Of a stretch of 64,000 nucleotides of DNA, positions 55,555 through 64,000 are shown piece after piece (position 1 is the stretch's first letter; each line of letters starts with the position of its first letter). The position numbers and the translations under genes were made by a program. Source of the stretch: PALSA-911 sp963743035. Lineage in GTDB: Bacteria; Pseudomonadota; Alphaproteobacteria; Acetobacterales; Acetobacteraceae. The stretch covers positions 186,001 through 250,000 of the forward strand of contig CAVUOB010000018.1 of NCBI GenBank assembly GCA_963743035.1. The letters are read 5' to 3'. The notes beneath the pieces are model-generated. The model saw only the letters and a program-made list of their open reading frames with translations. It was not told the origin of the DNA and searched no databases.

Positions 55555-58500
55555 TGGCGGTTTCTTCCCTCGCGTCCCGTTTGCTTCGCCGGGTCCTGCA
55601 TTGGATGGGCTGGCTGGCCGGCGGCATCTTCGCGGTGCTGTTCCTGCTGGTGATCGTGGCCGGGCGGCCTGCTGTTCGCCGCCAACACCGATGCCGGCCG
55701 GGCGTTCATCGCCCGTACCGCGACCAGCCTGACCGACGGACAGGTGCGCATCGCCGGCATCGCCGGGCATTTCCCGGACGATTTCCGCGTCGCCAGCATC
55801 ACGCTTGCCGACGCCGATGGAACCTGGCTCCGACATCGAGGATCTGGCGCTGGGCTGGTCGCCCCGCCGCCTGCTGTCGGGCGAACTCGCGGTGCGGACG
55901 CTCTCGGCCGCCCGCATCGCCGTGGCGCGGCTGCCGGCGAGCGGCGGGGCCAGCAGTTCAGGCGGCGGTTCCTTCACCCTGCCGCTGCGCGTCAGCCTGC
56001 AAAAGCTGCAGATCGGGCGGATCGAGCTCGCCACGCCGGTATTCGGCATCGCCGCCGATTTCATCGCCGAGGGGCAGGCCCGGCTTCCCTCGCTCGATCG
56101 TGCCGAGGGCATGCTATCGCTGCGCCGGCTGGACGAGCCCGGTGAGTACCGGCTGGACGCGCACCAGGACGCAGGCGGCCTGCACGCCCGGCTGGCGATC
56201 CGCGAGCAGGGCGACGGTCTGCTCGCCGCCGCCGCGGGCTTGGCGGAGCTCGGCCCGATGACGGCGGATGCCGCCCTGGATGGCCCGCCCGACGCGCTGG
56301 CCTCGCGCATGACGCTGCGGGCCGGCAAGCTGCATGCCGAGGCGGACGGCACCATCCGCCTGGACCAGCAGAGCGGCGAGATGGTGCTGACGGTGAACGA
56401 GATCGCCCCGCTCGCCGCGCTGGCCGGGCGTCGAATTGCAAGGCAGCACCCGCCTGACGCTCCGCGCCGCGCTGGCGGAACGGGGCAGACGGGCGCGACC
56501 ACGCATCTGGACGTCGGACGGCACCCTGGCGCTGACCGGCGGGCCGGCGAAGCTGCCGCAGCTCATCGGCAAGGACGCCAGGCTGCGCGTGACGGCGGAT
56601 CTGCATGGCAGCGACATCGCGCTGACGCAGTTCTCGCTCGACCGGCGCGGCGGCCATCGCCAGCGCGAAGGGCACGCTGAAGGGCGACCGGCTGGACCTC
56701 GCCTGGAGCCTCGGCCTGCCCGATCTGCCGGTTCTGCTGCCCACGCTGACCGGCGAATTGCAGGCCACCGGCCATGTTTCGGGCCCGCTGACCGATCTCG
56801 CCGCCAGCGCCGACATCACCGGCAACGCCACGCCGCCGGGCGTGAAGGGGGGACCGATCGCCGCGCATATCGAGGCGCATGGCCTGCCGGACGCGCCTTC
56901 CGGACGGATCACCGCCACCGGCCAGCTCGCCGGCGCGCCGCTCGATCTGGCGCTGGACGTGTCCAGCCAGAAGGACGGCGCGTTGCGGGCAACCATCGGC
57001 CGCGCCGCCTGGCAGAGCGCCCAGGCGCATGGCGACCTCTCGCTGCCCGCCGGGGCGACGCTGCCGCTCGGCCATCTGGACCTGAAATTCGACCGGCTTG
57101 CCGACCTCGCGCCGCTGCTCGGCCGCCCGGTTTCCGGCGCCGTCACCGCCACGCTGGACAGCACGGCGCAGCGTGCCGCGCTGAACCTGGAAGCGCGCAG
57201 CGCCGGGCTGGCGGGCACCGGCAGCGCCGGCGCGGTGAAACTGGCCGCGACGATCCCGGACCCCGCCCATCCCGTCGCCGATGTGAGGACTCTCGGTGGA
57301 GGCGCTGCGCCTGAACGCCGTCCCCGACCCCATCGGCCTCGCAGCCGGCAGCGCAGATCGACATCGGCGCCGGCCAGGCCACGGTCTCGGCCTTCACCGC
57401 CAGCTGGAACCGGGAACAGCTGCGGCTGCTGAGCGCCGATGCGGGTGAGCTTCCGGGAGACAATCTCAGCGTCGACCGGCTCCGCCTCGGCCTGCGCCAG
57501 GCGGTACTGGAGGCTTCCGGCCGGCGTCAGCCCGACGCTCGACCTGACCGCCAGCCTGCGCGGCGTCACGCCGGATCTCGCGGCGCTGTTCGTCCCCGGG
57601 CTGGAGGCGGACGGCATGCTGAATGCGGATGCCCGGCTCACCGGCGCCCCGGACCGTCCGAGCGGCACGATCCGCATCAATGCCAGCGGCCTGCGCGCCC
57701 GCGGCGGCACCGCGCGAGGGCTGCCGGCGGGGCAGTTCACCGCCACCGCGAACCTCGCCGATGGGCGCGCCAATATCGATGCCAGGCTGACCGCCGGCAC
57801 CGCCACGCCTGACCGTCAACGGCATGGCGCCGCTCGCCGCCGGGCCGATCGATCTGCGCGCCGACGGCAGCGCCAGCCTGGCCCTGCTGGACCCGCTGAT
57901 CTCCGCCGCCGGGCGCCGGGTCAGCGGCCAGGCGACGCTGCACGCGAACCTGCGCGGCACGCTCGCCGATCCGCGCATCGACGGACAGCTGACCCTCGCG
58001 AACGGCACGATCCAGGACTTCACCACCGGCCTGCATCTGACCGCCATCGCCGCCACGCTGCATGGCGACGGCGACACCTTGCGCATCGACCGCTTCACCG
58101 GCCGCGCCGGTTCGACCAGGGCCGCATCGACCTCGCCGGCAGCATCGGCGTTCTCGCGCCGGGCATGCCGGTCGACCTGACCCTGACCGCGCGCAATGCC
58201 CGCCCGGTGTCGAACGATGTAGCGACCGCGCTGCTCGATGCGGATCTGACCTTGCGCGGCCAGGCGAGCACCAATCTGACGCTGGCCGGCACGATCAAGC
58301 TGCTGCGCGCGGATATCCGCATCCCCGAGCGCCTGCCGGCCAGCATCCCCGTGCTGAACGTGATCCGTCCCGGCGCGAAACCGCCGCCGCCGCCCGCGCC
58401 CGGGCCGAATATCGCGCCTGAACCTCACGCTGAACGCGCCGCAGCAGATCTTCGTGCGCGGCCGGGGCCTCGACGCCGAGCTCGGCGGCACCGTGCATCT

Positions 58501-59146
58501 CACCGGCACACTGGCCAACCCGCAGCCGGACGGGCACTTTCAGCTGCGCCGCGGCGAATTCAGCCTGGCCGGCCAGACCATCACCTTCACCAAGGGCGAG
58601 ATCGGCTTCGATGGCGGCAGCCTGACCGATCCGTCGCTGAACTTCCTCGCCAGCCGCACCGGCACCAGCGCCACCGCCAATCTGGCGATCACCGGCAGCG
58701 CAAGTTCGCCGAAGATCACGCTCAGTTCCTCCCCGCCGCTGCCGCAGGACGAGGTGCTGTCGCAATTGCTGCTCGGGCGCAGCGCCGCCACGCTGCAGCC
58801 ACTGGAACTGGCGCAGATCGCCGCCGCCCTGGCCTCATTGACCGGCGTCACCCCCGGCATCGGCGATCCCCTGAACACCGTGCGCACCGAACTCGGGCTG
58901 GACCGCCTGTCGATCGGCAGCAATGGCGGCGGCTCCTCGCTCGATGCCGGCCGCTATGTCGCCCCCGGCATCTATATCGGCGCCCGCCAGTCGTTGTCGG
59001 GCAGCGGCACGCAGAGCGTGGTGCAGATCGACATCACCCGCGGCCTGAAGCTGGAGGGCACGGTCGGCACCGGCACCGCGTCGGCCACCGGCGACCAGAG
59101 CAGCCAGGGCACCGGCGTCGCGGTGATCTACCAGAAGGATTACTGA
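55554..59146 (+). CDS. tamB: Translocation and assembly module protein TamB (multiple frame breaks)
   Basis: About 1190 residues when about ten frame breaks are repaired. MAVSSLASRLLRRVLHWMGWLAGGIFAVLFLLVIVAGGLLFAANTDAGR is a membrane anchor with the TamB NT(x)xGR motif. Long repetitive beta-rich sequence follows, and the conserved DUF490 C-terminus is clean: VRGRGLDAELGGTVHLTGTL, FSLAGQTITFTKGEIGFDGGSL, DEVLSQLLLGRSAATLQPLELAQIAAAL, LSIGSNGGGSSLDAGRYVAPGIYIGARQ and a final aromatic YQKDY. TamB bridges inner and outer membranes. Breaks are near 55668, 55833, 56430, 56648, 57287, 57350, 57530, 57807, 58107 and 58415. Confidence 0.88.
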
Positions 59147-59256
59147 TCCCCCGATTGCTCATCCGCCCGGCAGTTGGCCTCTCCCCGGCCGCGTGTCTAT
59201 GCTCGCCGGCGTCCGACACAACAATCAGCGGAACATTCCGCGGCCAGGGGGAAGCG

Positions 59257-60306
59257 ATGGAATTCGGCATGTTTCATGAGTTCCAGCGTCCCCCCGGCAC
59301 GGACGACGTCACCTCCTTCGCGCAGTCCTTCGAGCAGGTGGACGCCGCGGAACGGCACGGCCTGGACGTCATCTGGCTGGCCGAACTGCACGTGGCCCCG
59401 ACCCGATCGGTGCTGGCATCCCCGCTCACCATCGCCGCCGCCATCGCCGCGCGGACCAAGCGGGTAAAAATCGGCATCGCCGTGCAGGTGCTGCCGCTGT
59501 GCCATCCGCTGCGCCTGGCGGAGGAGGTTGCCACCGTCGATCATATCAGCCACGGCAGGCTGATCTTCGGCGTCGGGCGCAGTGGTTTCCCGCGCACCTA
59601 CATGGCCTATGGCGTGCCCTATGCCGAAAGCCGGGAACGCTTCGCCGAGACCCTGGAAATCCTGAAACGGGCCTGGACCCAGGACAGCTTCACCTATCAC
59701 GGCCGGTTCCACAGCTTCGACAACGTCCATCTCGTTCCGAAGCCGTTCCATAAGCCCTATCCGGAAATCCGCGTCGCCGCGACCAATGCGGAGACCTTCC
59801 CCGCCAACGGCACCGCGGGATATCCGATCTTCGCCGCGGTGCGGCTGGGCACGCTGTCCGAGCTCGGCCCCAATATCCGCGAGTACCGAGCCGCCTGGCG
59901 GGCGGCCGGGCATCCTGGCGAGGGGCGGGTCTATCTGCGGGTGCCCGTCTATGTCGCCGATACCGAGGCGCAGGCGGTTAGCGAACCGCGCGACAGCATC
60001 ATGAATTTCTATGCCGCGCTCGGGCGGCAGCTGGAGGAATTGGCCCGGCTGGAAGGGGCGCGCCCGACCGAGCAGCGCGCCGAGCGCGGCCAGGCGCTGC
60101 AATCCATCCGGTTCGAGGACGTGCTGCGGGAGAAGGTGATCGTCGGCACGCCGGGGCAGGTCACGCGACGGCTGAAGGAGCTGCAGGCCGAGCTCGGGCT
60201 GGACGGCATCCTGGCCGAGCTGAACTGCGGCAATGCCATTCCGCATGAACAGGTGCTGCATTCCCTGCGGCTGCTGTGCGAGCAGGTGAAGCCGGCGTTC
60301 GCGTAG
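59257..60306 (+). CDS. LLM-class flavin-dependent oxidoreductase
   Basis: 349 residues. MEFGMFHEFQRPPGTDDVTSFAQSFEQVDAAERHGLDVIWLAELHVAPTRSVLASPLTIAAAIAARTKRVKIGIAVQVLPLCHPLRLAEEVATVDHISHGRLIFGVGR is the luciferase-like N-terminal half; the C-terminal VIVGTPGQVTRRLKELQAELGLDGILAELNCG is the usual end. FMNH2-dependent oxygenation of an unknown substrate is expected. GGGGGAAGCG precedes the ATG. It converges on the GMC oxidoreductase with a strong hairpin between. Confidence 0.88.
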   Translation: MEFGMFHEFQRPPGTDDVTSFAQSFEQVDAAERHGLDVIWLAELHVAPTRSVLASPLTIAAAIAARTKRVKIGIAVQVLPLCHPLRLAEEVATVDHISHGRLIFGVGRSGFPRTYMAYGVPYAESRERFAETLEILKRAWTQDSFTYHGRFHSFDNVHLVPKPFHKPYPEIRVAATNAETFPANGTAGYPIFAAVRLGTLSELGPNIREYRAAWRAAGHPGEGRVYLRVPVYVADTEAQAVSEPRDSIMNFYAALGRQLEELARLEGARPTEQRAERGQALQSIRFEDVLREKVIVGTPGQVTRRLKELQAELGLDGILAELNCGNAIPHEQVLHSLRLLCEQVKPAFA

Positions 60307-60310
60307 CGGG

Positions 60311-60342
60311 CAGAGCCAGGGGGCTTGGTCCTCCTGGCTCTG
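60311..60342. terminator. Bidirectional hairpin between convergent genes
   Basis: A perfect 10-bp stem CAGAGCCAGG (60311-60320) / CCTGGCTCTG (60333-60342) with a 12-base loop lies between the luciferase-like stop and the GMC oxidoreductase stop. It probably ends both transcripts. Confidence 0.7.
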
Positions 60343-60351
60343 CTGGATGCG

Positions 60352-61968
60352 TCAGGCCGCCTGGCGCAGGCCGGCCTTGGCGGCGGCCTTGATCAGGTCG
60401 GCGCCTTTTTCGGCGATCATGATCACCGCGGCGTTGGTATTGCCGGAAACCAAAGTCGGCATGATCGAGGCGTCGATCACCCGCAGGCCAGCGATGCCGT
60501 GCACGCGGAGCTGGTCGTCCACCACCGACATCGGATCGGCGCCCATCTTGCAGGTGCCGGTCGGGTGATAGGTGGTCTGACCGTTCTCGCGCGCGAAGTT
60601 CAGCCATTCCGCATCGGTCTGCACCGCGCTGCCCGGGTTCATTTCATGCGCGCGGTACTTGTCCATGGCGGGGCTTTCGACGATGCGCCGGGCGATCTTC
60701 ATGCCGGCGATGAGCACCTGCTGGTCCAGCTCCTCGGCCAGGAAGTTCGGCCGGATGATCGGGGCGGCGAGCGGGTCGGCCGAGCCGACATGGATGCTGC
60801 CCTTGGATTCCGGGCGGCACTGGTAGGTGGCGATGGTCATGCCGGGCTGGCGGTCCAGCGTGCGGTCGGCGGCGTTGGCATAGCTCGCATGGGCGAAATG
60901 ATACTGGATGTCCGGCTCGGCCAGTTCCGGGCGGGACTTGACGAAGCCGAAGCAGATGCCGGCGGTGTAGGTCAGCATGCCGCGGCGGGTGGCGAAGTAT
61001 TTGATCAGTTCCTTGGCCATGTTCAGGCCGCGGATCTTTTCGTTCAGCGTGATCGGCAGCTTCACCCGCCAGTTCATGCGGGTGGCGTAGTGGTCGCGAT
61101 AGTTCTCGCCGACGCCCATCAGCGAATGCCGGACGGTGATGCCGTGCGAATTGAGCAGGTCCGGGCGGCCGATGCCGGAGAGCTCCAGCAATTGCGGCGA
61201 CTGCACGGCGCCGGCGGCCAGGATCACCTCGCCGGCGGCGCGGGCTTCGTGCCGCTGGCCGTTCTGCACATAGGCGACGCCGACGGCGCGGGTGCCGTCC
61301 AGGATCACCTGCGTGGTCTGGGCGTTGGTTTCGATGCGCAGGTTGGGGCGGGAGCGCGCGGGATCGAGGAAGGCGCGCGCGGTGGACCAGCGGCGGCCGT
61401 CCTTCTGGGTCACCTGGAAGTAGCCGAAGCCTTCCTGGTTGCCGTTGTTGTAGTCCTGATTGCGCGGCCAGCCCTGCTTCACGGCGGCGTCGATGAAGGC
61501 GTCCGGCAGTTCGTCGTTCTCGTACATGTGGGTGACGTTGAGCGGGCCGCCCCGGCCGCGGGTGTCGTCGCCGCCGGGTTCGAAATGCTCGGATTTGCGG
61601 AAATAGGGCAGCACGGATTCATAGGACCAGCCGCGATTGCCGAATTGCGACCAGGTGTCGTAGTCGAGCGGGTTGCCGCGGACATACAGCATGCCGTTGA
61701 TCGAGCTGGAGCCGCCGAGCGTCTTGCCCCGGGGGATCGGGATCGAGCGACCCTTGACGTTGGGTTCCGGCTGGGTGGCGAAATTCCAGTTGTATTTCGG
61801 GTTGTTCAGCAGCTTGGAGAAGCCGACCGGGATGTTAATCCAGAAGCTGTCGTCCTTGCCGCCGGCTTCCAGCAGCAGGACTTTTTTGGCGGGGTCCTCG
61901 CTCAGCCGGTTGGCCAGCACGCAGCCGGCCGATCCGGCGCCGACGATGATGTAGTCGTATTCGGTCAT
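60352..61968 (-). CDS. GMC-family FAD-dependent oxidoreductase (choline dehydrogenase-like)
   Basis: 538 residues. FAD-binding YDYIIVGAGSAGCVLANRLSEDP, GMC signature 1 RGKTLGGSSSINGMLYVRGNPLDYD, signature 2 GAVQSPQLLELSGIG and the catalytic region YHPTGTCKMG...VIDASIMPTLVSGNTNAAVIMIAEKGADLI. The family oxidises alcohols; BetA oxidises choline, and alcohol dehydrogenases of alkane or terpene pathways are close relatives. No betB or betI is near, so the choline assignment is not safe. Confidence 0.92.
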   Translation of the reverse strand: MTEYDYIIVGAGSAGCVLANRLSEDPAKKVLLLEAGGKDDSFWINIPVGFSKLLNNPKYNWNFATQPEPNVKGRSIPIPRGKTLGGSSSINGMLYVRGNPLDYDTWSQFGNRGWSYESVLPYFRKSEHFEPGGDDTRGRGGPLNVTHMYENDELPDAFIDAAVKQGWPRNQDYNNGNQEGFGYFQVTQKDGRRWSTARAFLDPARSRPNLRIETNAQTTQVILDGTRAVGVAYVQNGQRHEARAAGEVILAAGAVQSPQLLELSGIGRPDLLNSHGITVRHSLMGVGENYRDHYATRMNWRVKLPITLNEKIRGLNMAKELIKYFATRRGMLTYTAGICFGFVKSRPELAEPDIQYHFAHASYANAADRTLDRQPGMTIATYQCRPESKGSIHVGSADPLAAPIIRPNFLAEELDQQVLIAGMKIARRIVESPAMDKYRAHEMNPGSAVQTDAEWLNFARENGQTTYHPTGTCKMGADPMSVVDDQLRVHGIAGLRVIDASIMPTLVSGNTNAAVIMIAEKGADLIKAAAKAGLRQAA

Positions 61969-62146
61969 TGAATTTTTCCTCCGGGTGGCGCGAAGGCTAG
62001 CCGGTTCGCGCGCCGGCCGGAAGCGGGCTGGCGGGCGGAACCGGCGGCTGGCGGCGTATGTGAACGAATTCACACGCGGGCGGGCGGCTTTCGGTTACAG
62101 TTCCCGAGGGCCGGCATGTGAGCCTGGCTGCGGGAAGGGGAGCGAT

Positions 62147-63364
62147 GTGGCCGACAACCCAGCCGTGCCGCCAGCCGTGGCGGAAACGCCCAAGCCGAGC
62201 GTGGGGCCGGGCGTAGCGCCGGGCGCGGAAGGGCCCCGTGCGCGCAGGCAGGACGGCCCGCGTGGCGGGCACGAGCTGGAGCTCCGCCGGGCCATGGACG
62301 ACGCGGAATGCCTACTGCATTACGCATCCCAGGCCGGGATCGATATCTCTGAAGATGTGATGACGGATATCCTGGCCGCCCGGGAGGCTTTCGAGCAGGG
62401 GCGGCTCGGCTCTGCGGAGACCGTCGCGTTCCTGTCGGCCTACGCCAAGCTGGCGGCTAGGCTGGCGCCGGTTACCGCGGAGACCGTGCGGGCCTCGAAC
62501 GAACGGCTCGGCGCCGTGGTCCGCGGCCATGGCGCGCTGGCGATCTGCACCACGGTGCTGATCGTGGCGCTGTCGCTGCTGATCTTCGTGACCACCTCGA
62601 TCGGCAACGACATCGGCGATGGCCTCACCCGGACCAACGAGCTGGCGGCGAAGGCGCGGGCGCATGTCGGCGCGCCGGCGATCGGCAATGTCGCTGACGA
62701 GACATGCGGTGAGGCGACCGCGTTGCCCAATCCGCCGATCGTGTTCGAGCCGCCGATGAACGAGCTGATCATGATCACCGAGCTGCAGTCGCTCGCTGCC
62801 TCGATCCGCGATCTTCACACCAGCGCGATCAAGCTGAACCGCTTCGTGCTGAGCGTGGAGCATAATCCGTTCGATGCGCCGGATCCGAGCAAGCCGCTGG
62901 TGACGCCGGGCGGGAACCCGTACGAGGCGTTGCAGCTGCCGCCGTCGCTGTCCAATTTCCGTGCCGCCGCGATGTGCAAGATCGCGGCCTATCAGCAGGT
63001 GCGGAGTTTCGCGCAGAACGTGAAGGCGGACGCGGTGCTCGCCTATGGCAGCCTGGCGGCCTATGTGCTGCCGGTGCTGTTCGCGCTGCTGGGGGCGTTC
63101 GCCTTCAACCTGCGCGACTATACCAGCCGGGTGAAGGCGCGGACCTACCATCCGTCCTACGTCAATTCGGCGAGGATCATCGTCGCGGTCATATGCGGCG
63201 CGATCATCAGCTTCTTCAACGGCTTCACGCAGGGCCTGAACCTGCTGGCGGCGGCATTCCTGGTGGGCTACGGCGTGGAGATCTTCTTCACCTTCCTCGA
63301 CTCCCTGCTGGTCAGCTTCGGCGCGAAGAAGCCCGGCCCGGCGCCCGACGCGGGGACACGGTAG
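62147..63364 (+). CDS. Uncharacterised membrane protein
   Basis: 405 residues from a GTG at 62147 preceded by GGGAAGGGGAGC; an ATG two bases upstream is out of frame. Residues 1-45 are proline/glycine-rich and polar; 45-125 are helical; a first membrane segment spans about 129-150 (LAICTTVLIVALSLLIFV), an external domain with two Cys (ETCGE, MCKIA) covers 150-295, and further membrane segments lie at about 298-321, 341-358 and 363-382. It ends with a short basic tail. I recognise no family and assign no function. It diverges from the GMC gene. Confidence 0.8.
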   Translation: MADNPAVPPAVAETPKPSVGPGVAPGAEGPRARRQDGPRGGHELELRRAMDDAECLLHYASQAGIDISEDVMTDILAAREAFEQGRLGSAETVAFLSAYAKLAARLAPVTAETVRASNERLGAVVRGHGALAICTTVLIVALSLLIFVTTSIGNDIGDGLTRTNELAAKARAHVGAPAIGNVADETCGEATALPNPPIVFEPPMNELIMITELQSLAASIRDLHTSAIKLNRFVLSVEHNPFDAPDPSKPLVTPGGNPYEALQLPPSLSNFRAAAMCKIAAYQQVRSFAQNVKADAVLAYGSLAAYVLPVLFALLGAFAFNLRDYTSRVKARTYHPSYVNSARIIVAVICGAIISFFNGFTQGLNLLAAAFLVGYGVEIFFTFLDSLLVSFGAKKPGPAPDAGTR

Positions 63365-63386
63365 GACGCGCCGGCGCCAGGCCTAG

Positions 63387-63437
63387 TCGTGCAGCAGGCC
63401 TGTTCGTCCAGCAGGCCTGTTCGTCCGGCGGGCGCGT
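63387..63437. repeat. 17-bp tandem repeat, three copies, after the membrane-protein gene
   Basis: Units 63387-63403 and 63404-63420 differ by one base (TCGTSCAGCAGGCCTGT); the third, 63421-63437, is more diverged. They fill the gap between the membrane-protein stop and the SDR start. Confidence 0.9.
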
Positions 63438-63476
63438 GCTAACCTGTTACAAGCTACAACCAGGGAGAGAGACGGC

Positions 63477-64000
63477 ATGGACTTCAAAGGCAAGGTCGCG
63501 CTGGTCACCGGCGGCGGCAACGGGATCGGGCGGGCCACCGCGCTCGGGTTTGCCGGACGCGGCGCCAAGGTGGTGGTGGTGGACCGCGACGCCGGCGGCG
63601 GCGAGGCGACGGCGGGCATCATCCGCCAGCAGGGCGGGGAGGCGATCTTCGTGCAGGCCGACGTGACGAAAGCCGAGGACGTGCAGGCCTATGTGAAGAA
63701 AACCGTGGACACCTATGGCCGCATCGATTGCTTCCACAACAATGCCGGCATCGAGGGCGCCATCTCGCCGACCGCGGAATATGACGAGGGCATGTTCGAC
63801 ACGGTGATGGCGGTGAACGTCAAGGGCGTGTTCCTGGGCATGAAATACGTGCTGCGGCAGATGCTGGCGCAGGGCGGCGGGGGTGCGATCGTGAATACCG
63901 CCTCCACGGCCGGGCTGATGGGCTCGCCGGGCATGCCGGCCTATGTGGCGTCCAAGCACGCGGTGATCGGCCTGACCAAGACCGCGTCCGGGGAAGTGGC
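63477..64000 (+). CDS. SDR family oxidoreductase, N-terminal part (runs off the window)
   Basis: 174 residues visible from the ATG at 63477, preceded by AGGGAGAGAGACGGC. Classical SDR: VALVTGGGNGIGRATALGFAGRGAKVVVVDRD (NAD-type acidic end of beta-2), NNAG, catalytic Ser in NTASTAGLMGSPGMPAYVASKHAVIGLTK with YVASK. The C-terminus lies beyond the window. The substrate is unknown; it follows the membrane-protein gene across a 17-bp tandem repeat. Confidence 0.9.
   Translation, partial: MDFKGKVALVTGGGNGIGRATALGFAGRGAKVVVVDRDAGGGEATAGIIRQQGGEAIFVQADVTKAEDVQAYVKKTVDTYGRIDCFHNNAGIEGAISPTAEYDEGMFDTVMAVNVKGVFLGMKYVLRQMLAQGGGGAIVNTASTAGLMGSPGMPAYVASKHAVIGLTKTASGEV

Noticed and set aside
60352..61968. 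Calling the GMC protein choline dehydrogenase BetA
   Set aside because: GMC signatures are shared by many alcohol oxidoreductases and there is no betB, betI or choline transporter beside it.
62145..62147. ATG at 62145 as start of the membrane protein
   Set aside because: It is out of frame with the coding sequence; the overlapping GTG at 62147 is in frame and has the ribosome-binding site.

Overview
The window reads as a piece of a high-GC alphaproteobacterial chromosome, most likely Rhodospirillales/Acetobacteraceae-like. The best evidence is a circularly permuted, two-piece tmRNA gene at about 4347-4604 (tag ANDNHEAFAVAA). Dense same-strand operons with overlapping start and stop codons, Tat-exported solute-binding proteins and a metabolism rich in flavoproteins and molybdenum fit this. 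The species cannot be fixed from the sequence alone.

Layout. 1-4.3 kb: tail of a Rieske ring-hydroxylating oxygenase, an MFS transporter with a PRC-barrel protein, ribokinase and thyX. 4.3-6.9 kb: ssrA, ilvD and a decayed serine-recombinase fragment. 7.3-19.9 kb: an accessory catabolic island holding a LivJ-type binding protein, three fumarate-reductase/TcuA-type flavoproteins, an EtfB/EtfA pair, a divergent racemase plus MmgE/PrpD pair, an SDR, an isochorismatase-fold protein and a LysR regulator. I see this as the best candidate for an undescribed pathway. 20-31.8 kb, minus strand: an Opp/Dpp-type ABC importer with two binding proteins and a form II CoxMLS-type molybdenum hydroxylase, plus a DUF4160/DUF2442 pair. 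32-35.2 kb: SDR, STAS protein and a Na/Pi-cotransporter family protein. 35.2-39.3 kb: molybdate region (molbindin, a ModE-like operator, a FecB/BtuF-type binding protein, modABC). 39.3-46.6 kb: msrB and a complete haem-uptake operon (hemP, TonB receptor, hmuSTUV) behind a Fur-like box. 46.6-53.6 kb: putative dioxygenase, RsbW-like kinase, thiolase-like/DUF35 pair, serine hydrolase, sulfotransferase, luciferase-like oxidoreductase. 53.7-59.1 kb: tamA-tamB. 59.2-64 kb: a second luciferase-like oxidoreductase, GMC oxidoreductase, a membrane protein and an SDR running off the end.

How it fits together. Molybdate uptake (modABC, molbindin) can supply the molybdenum hydroxylase. Haem uptake forms a self-contained iron-acquisition operon. 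In the catabolic island the EtfAB-like pair could take electrons from the flavoprotein encoded just upstream.

Two sequence-level patterns cut across the genes. First, about 28 apparent frameshifts, nearly all +1 and mostly one extra C or G in a CCGG/CGGC/GCCG context, cluster in the cox and tam operons; they look more like sequencing errors than decay. Second, short tandem duplications (10-27 bp units, 2-3 slightly diverged copies) occur at more than a dozen gene ends, gene starts and intergenic gaps.
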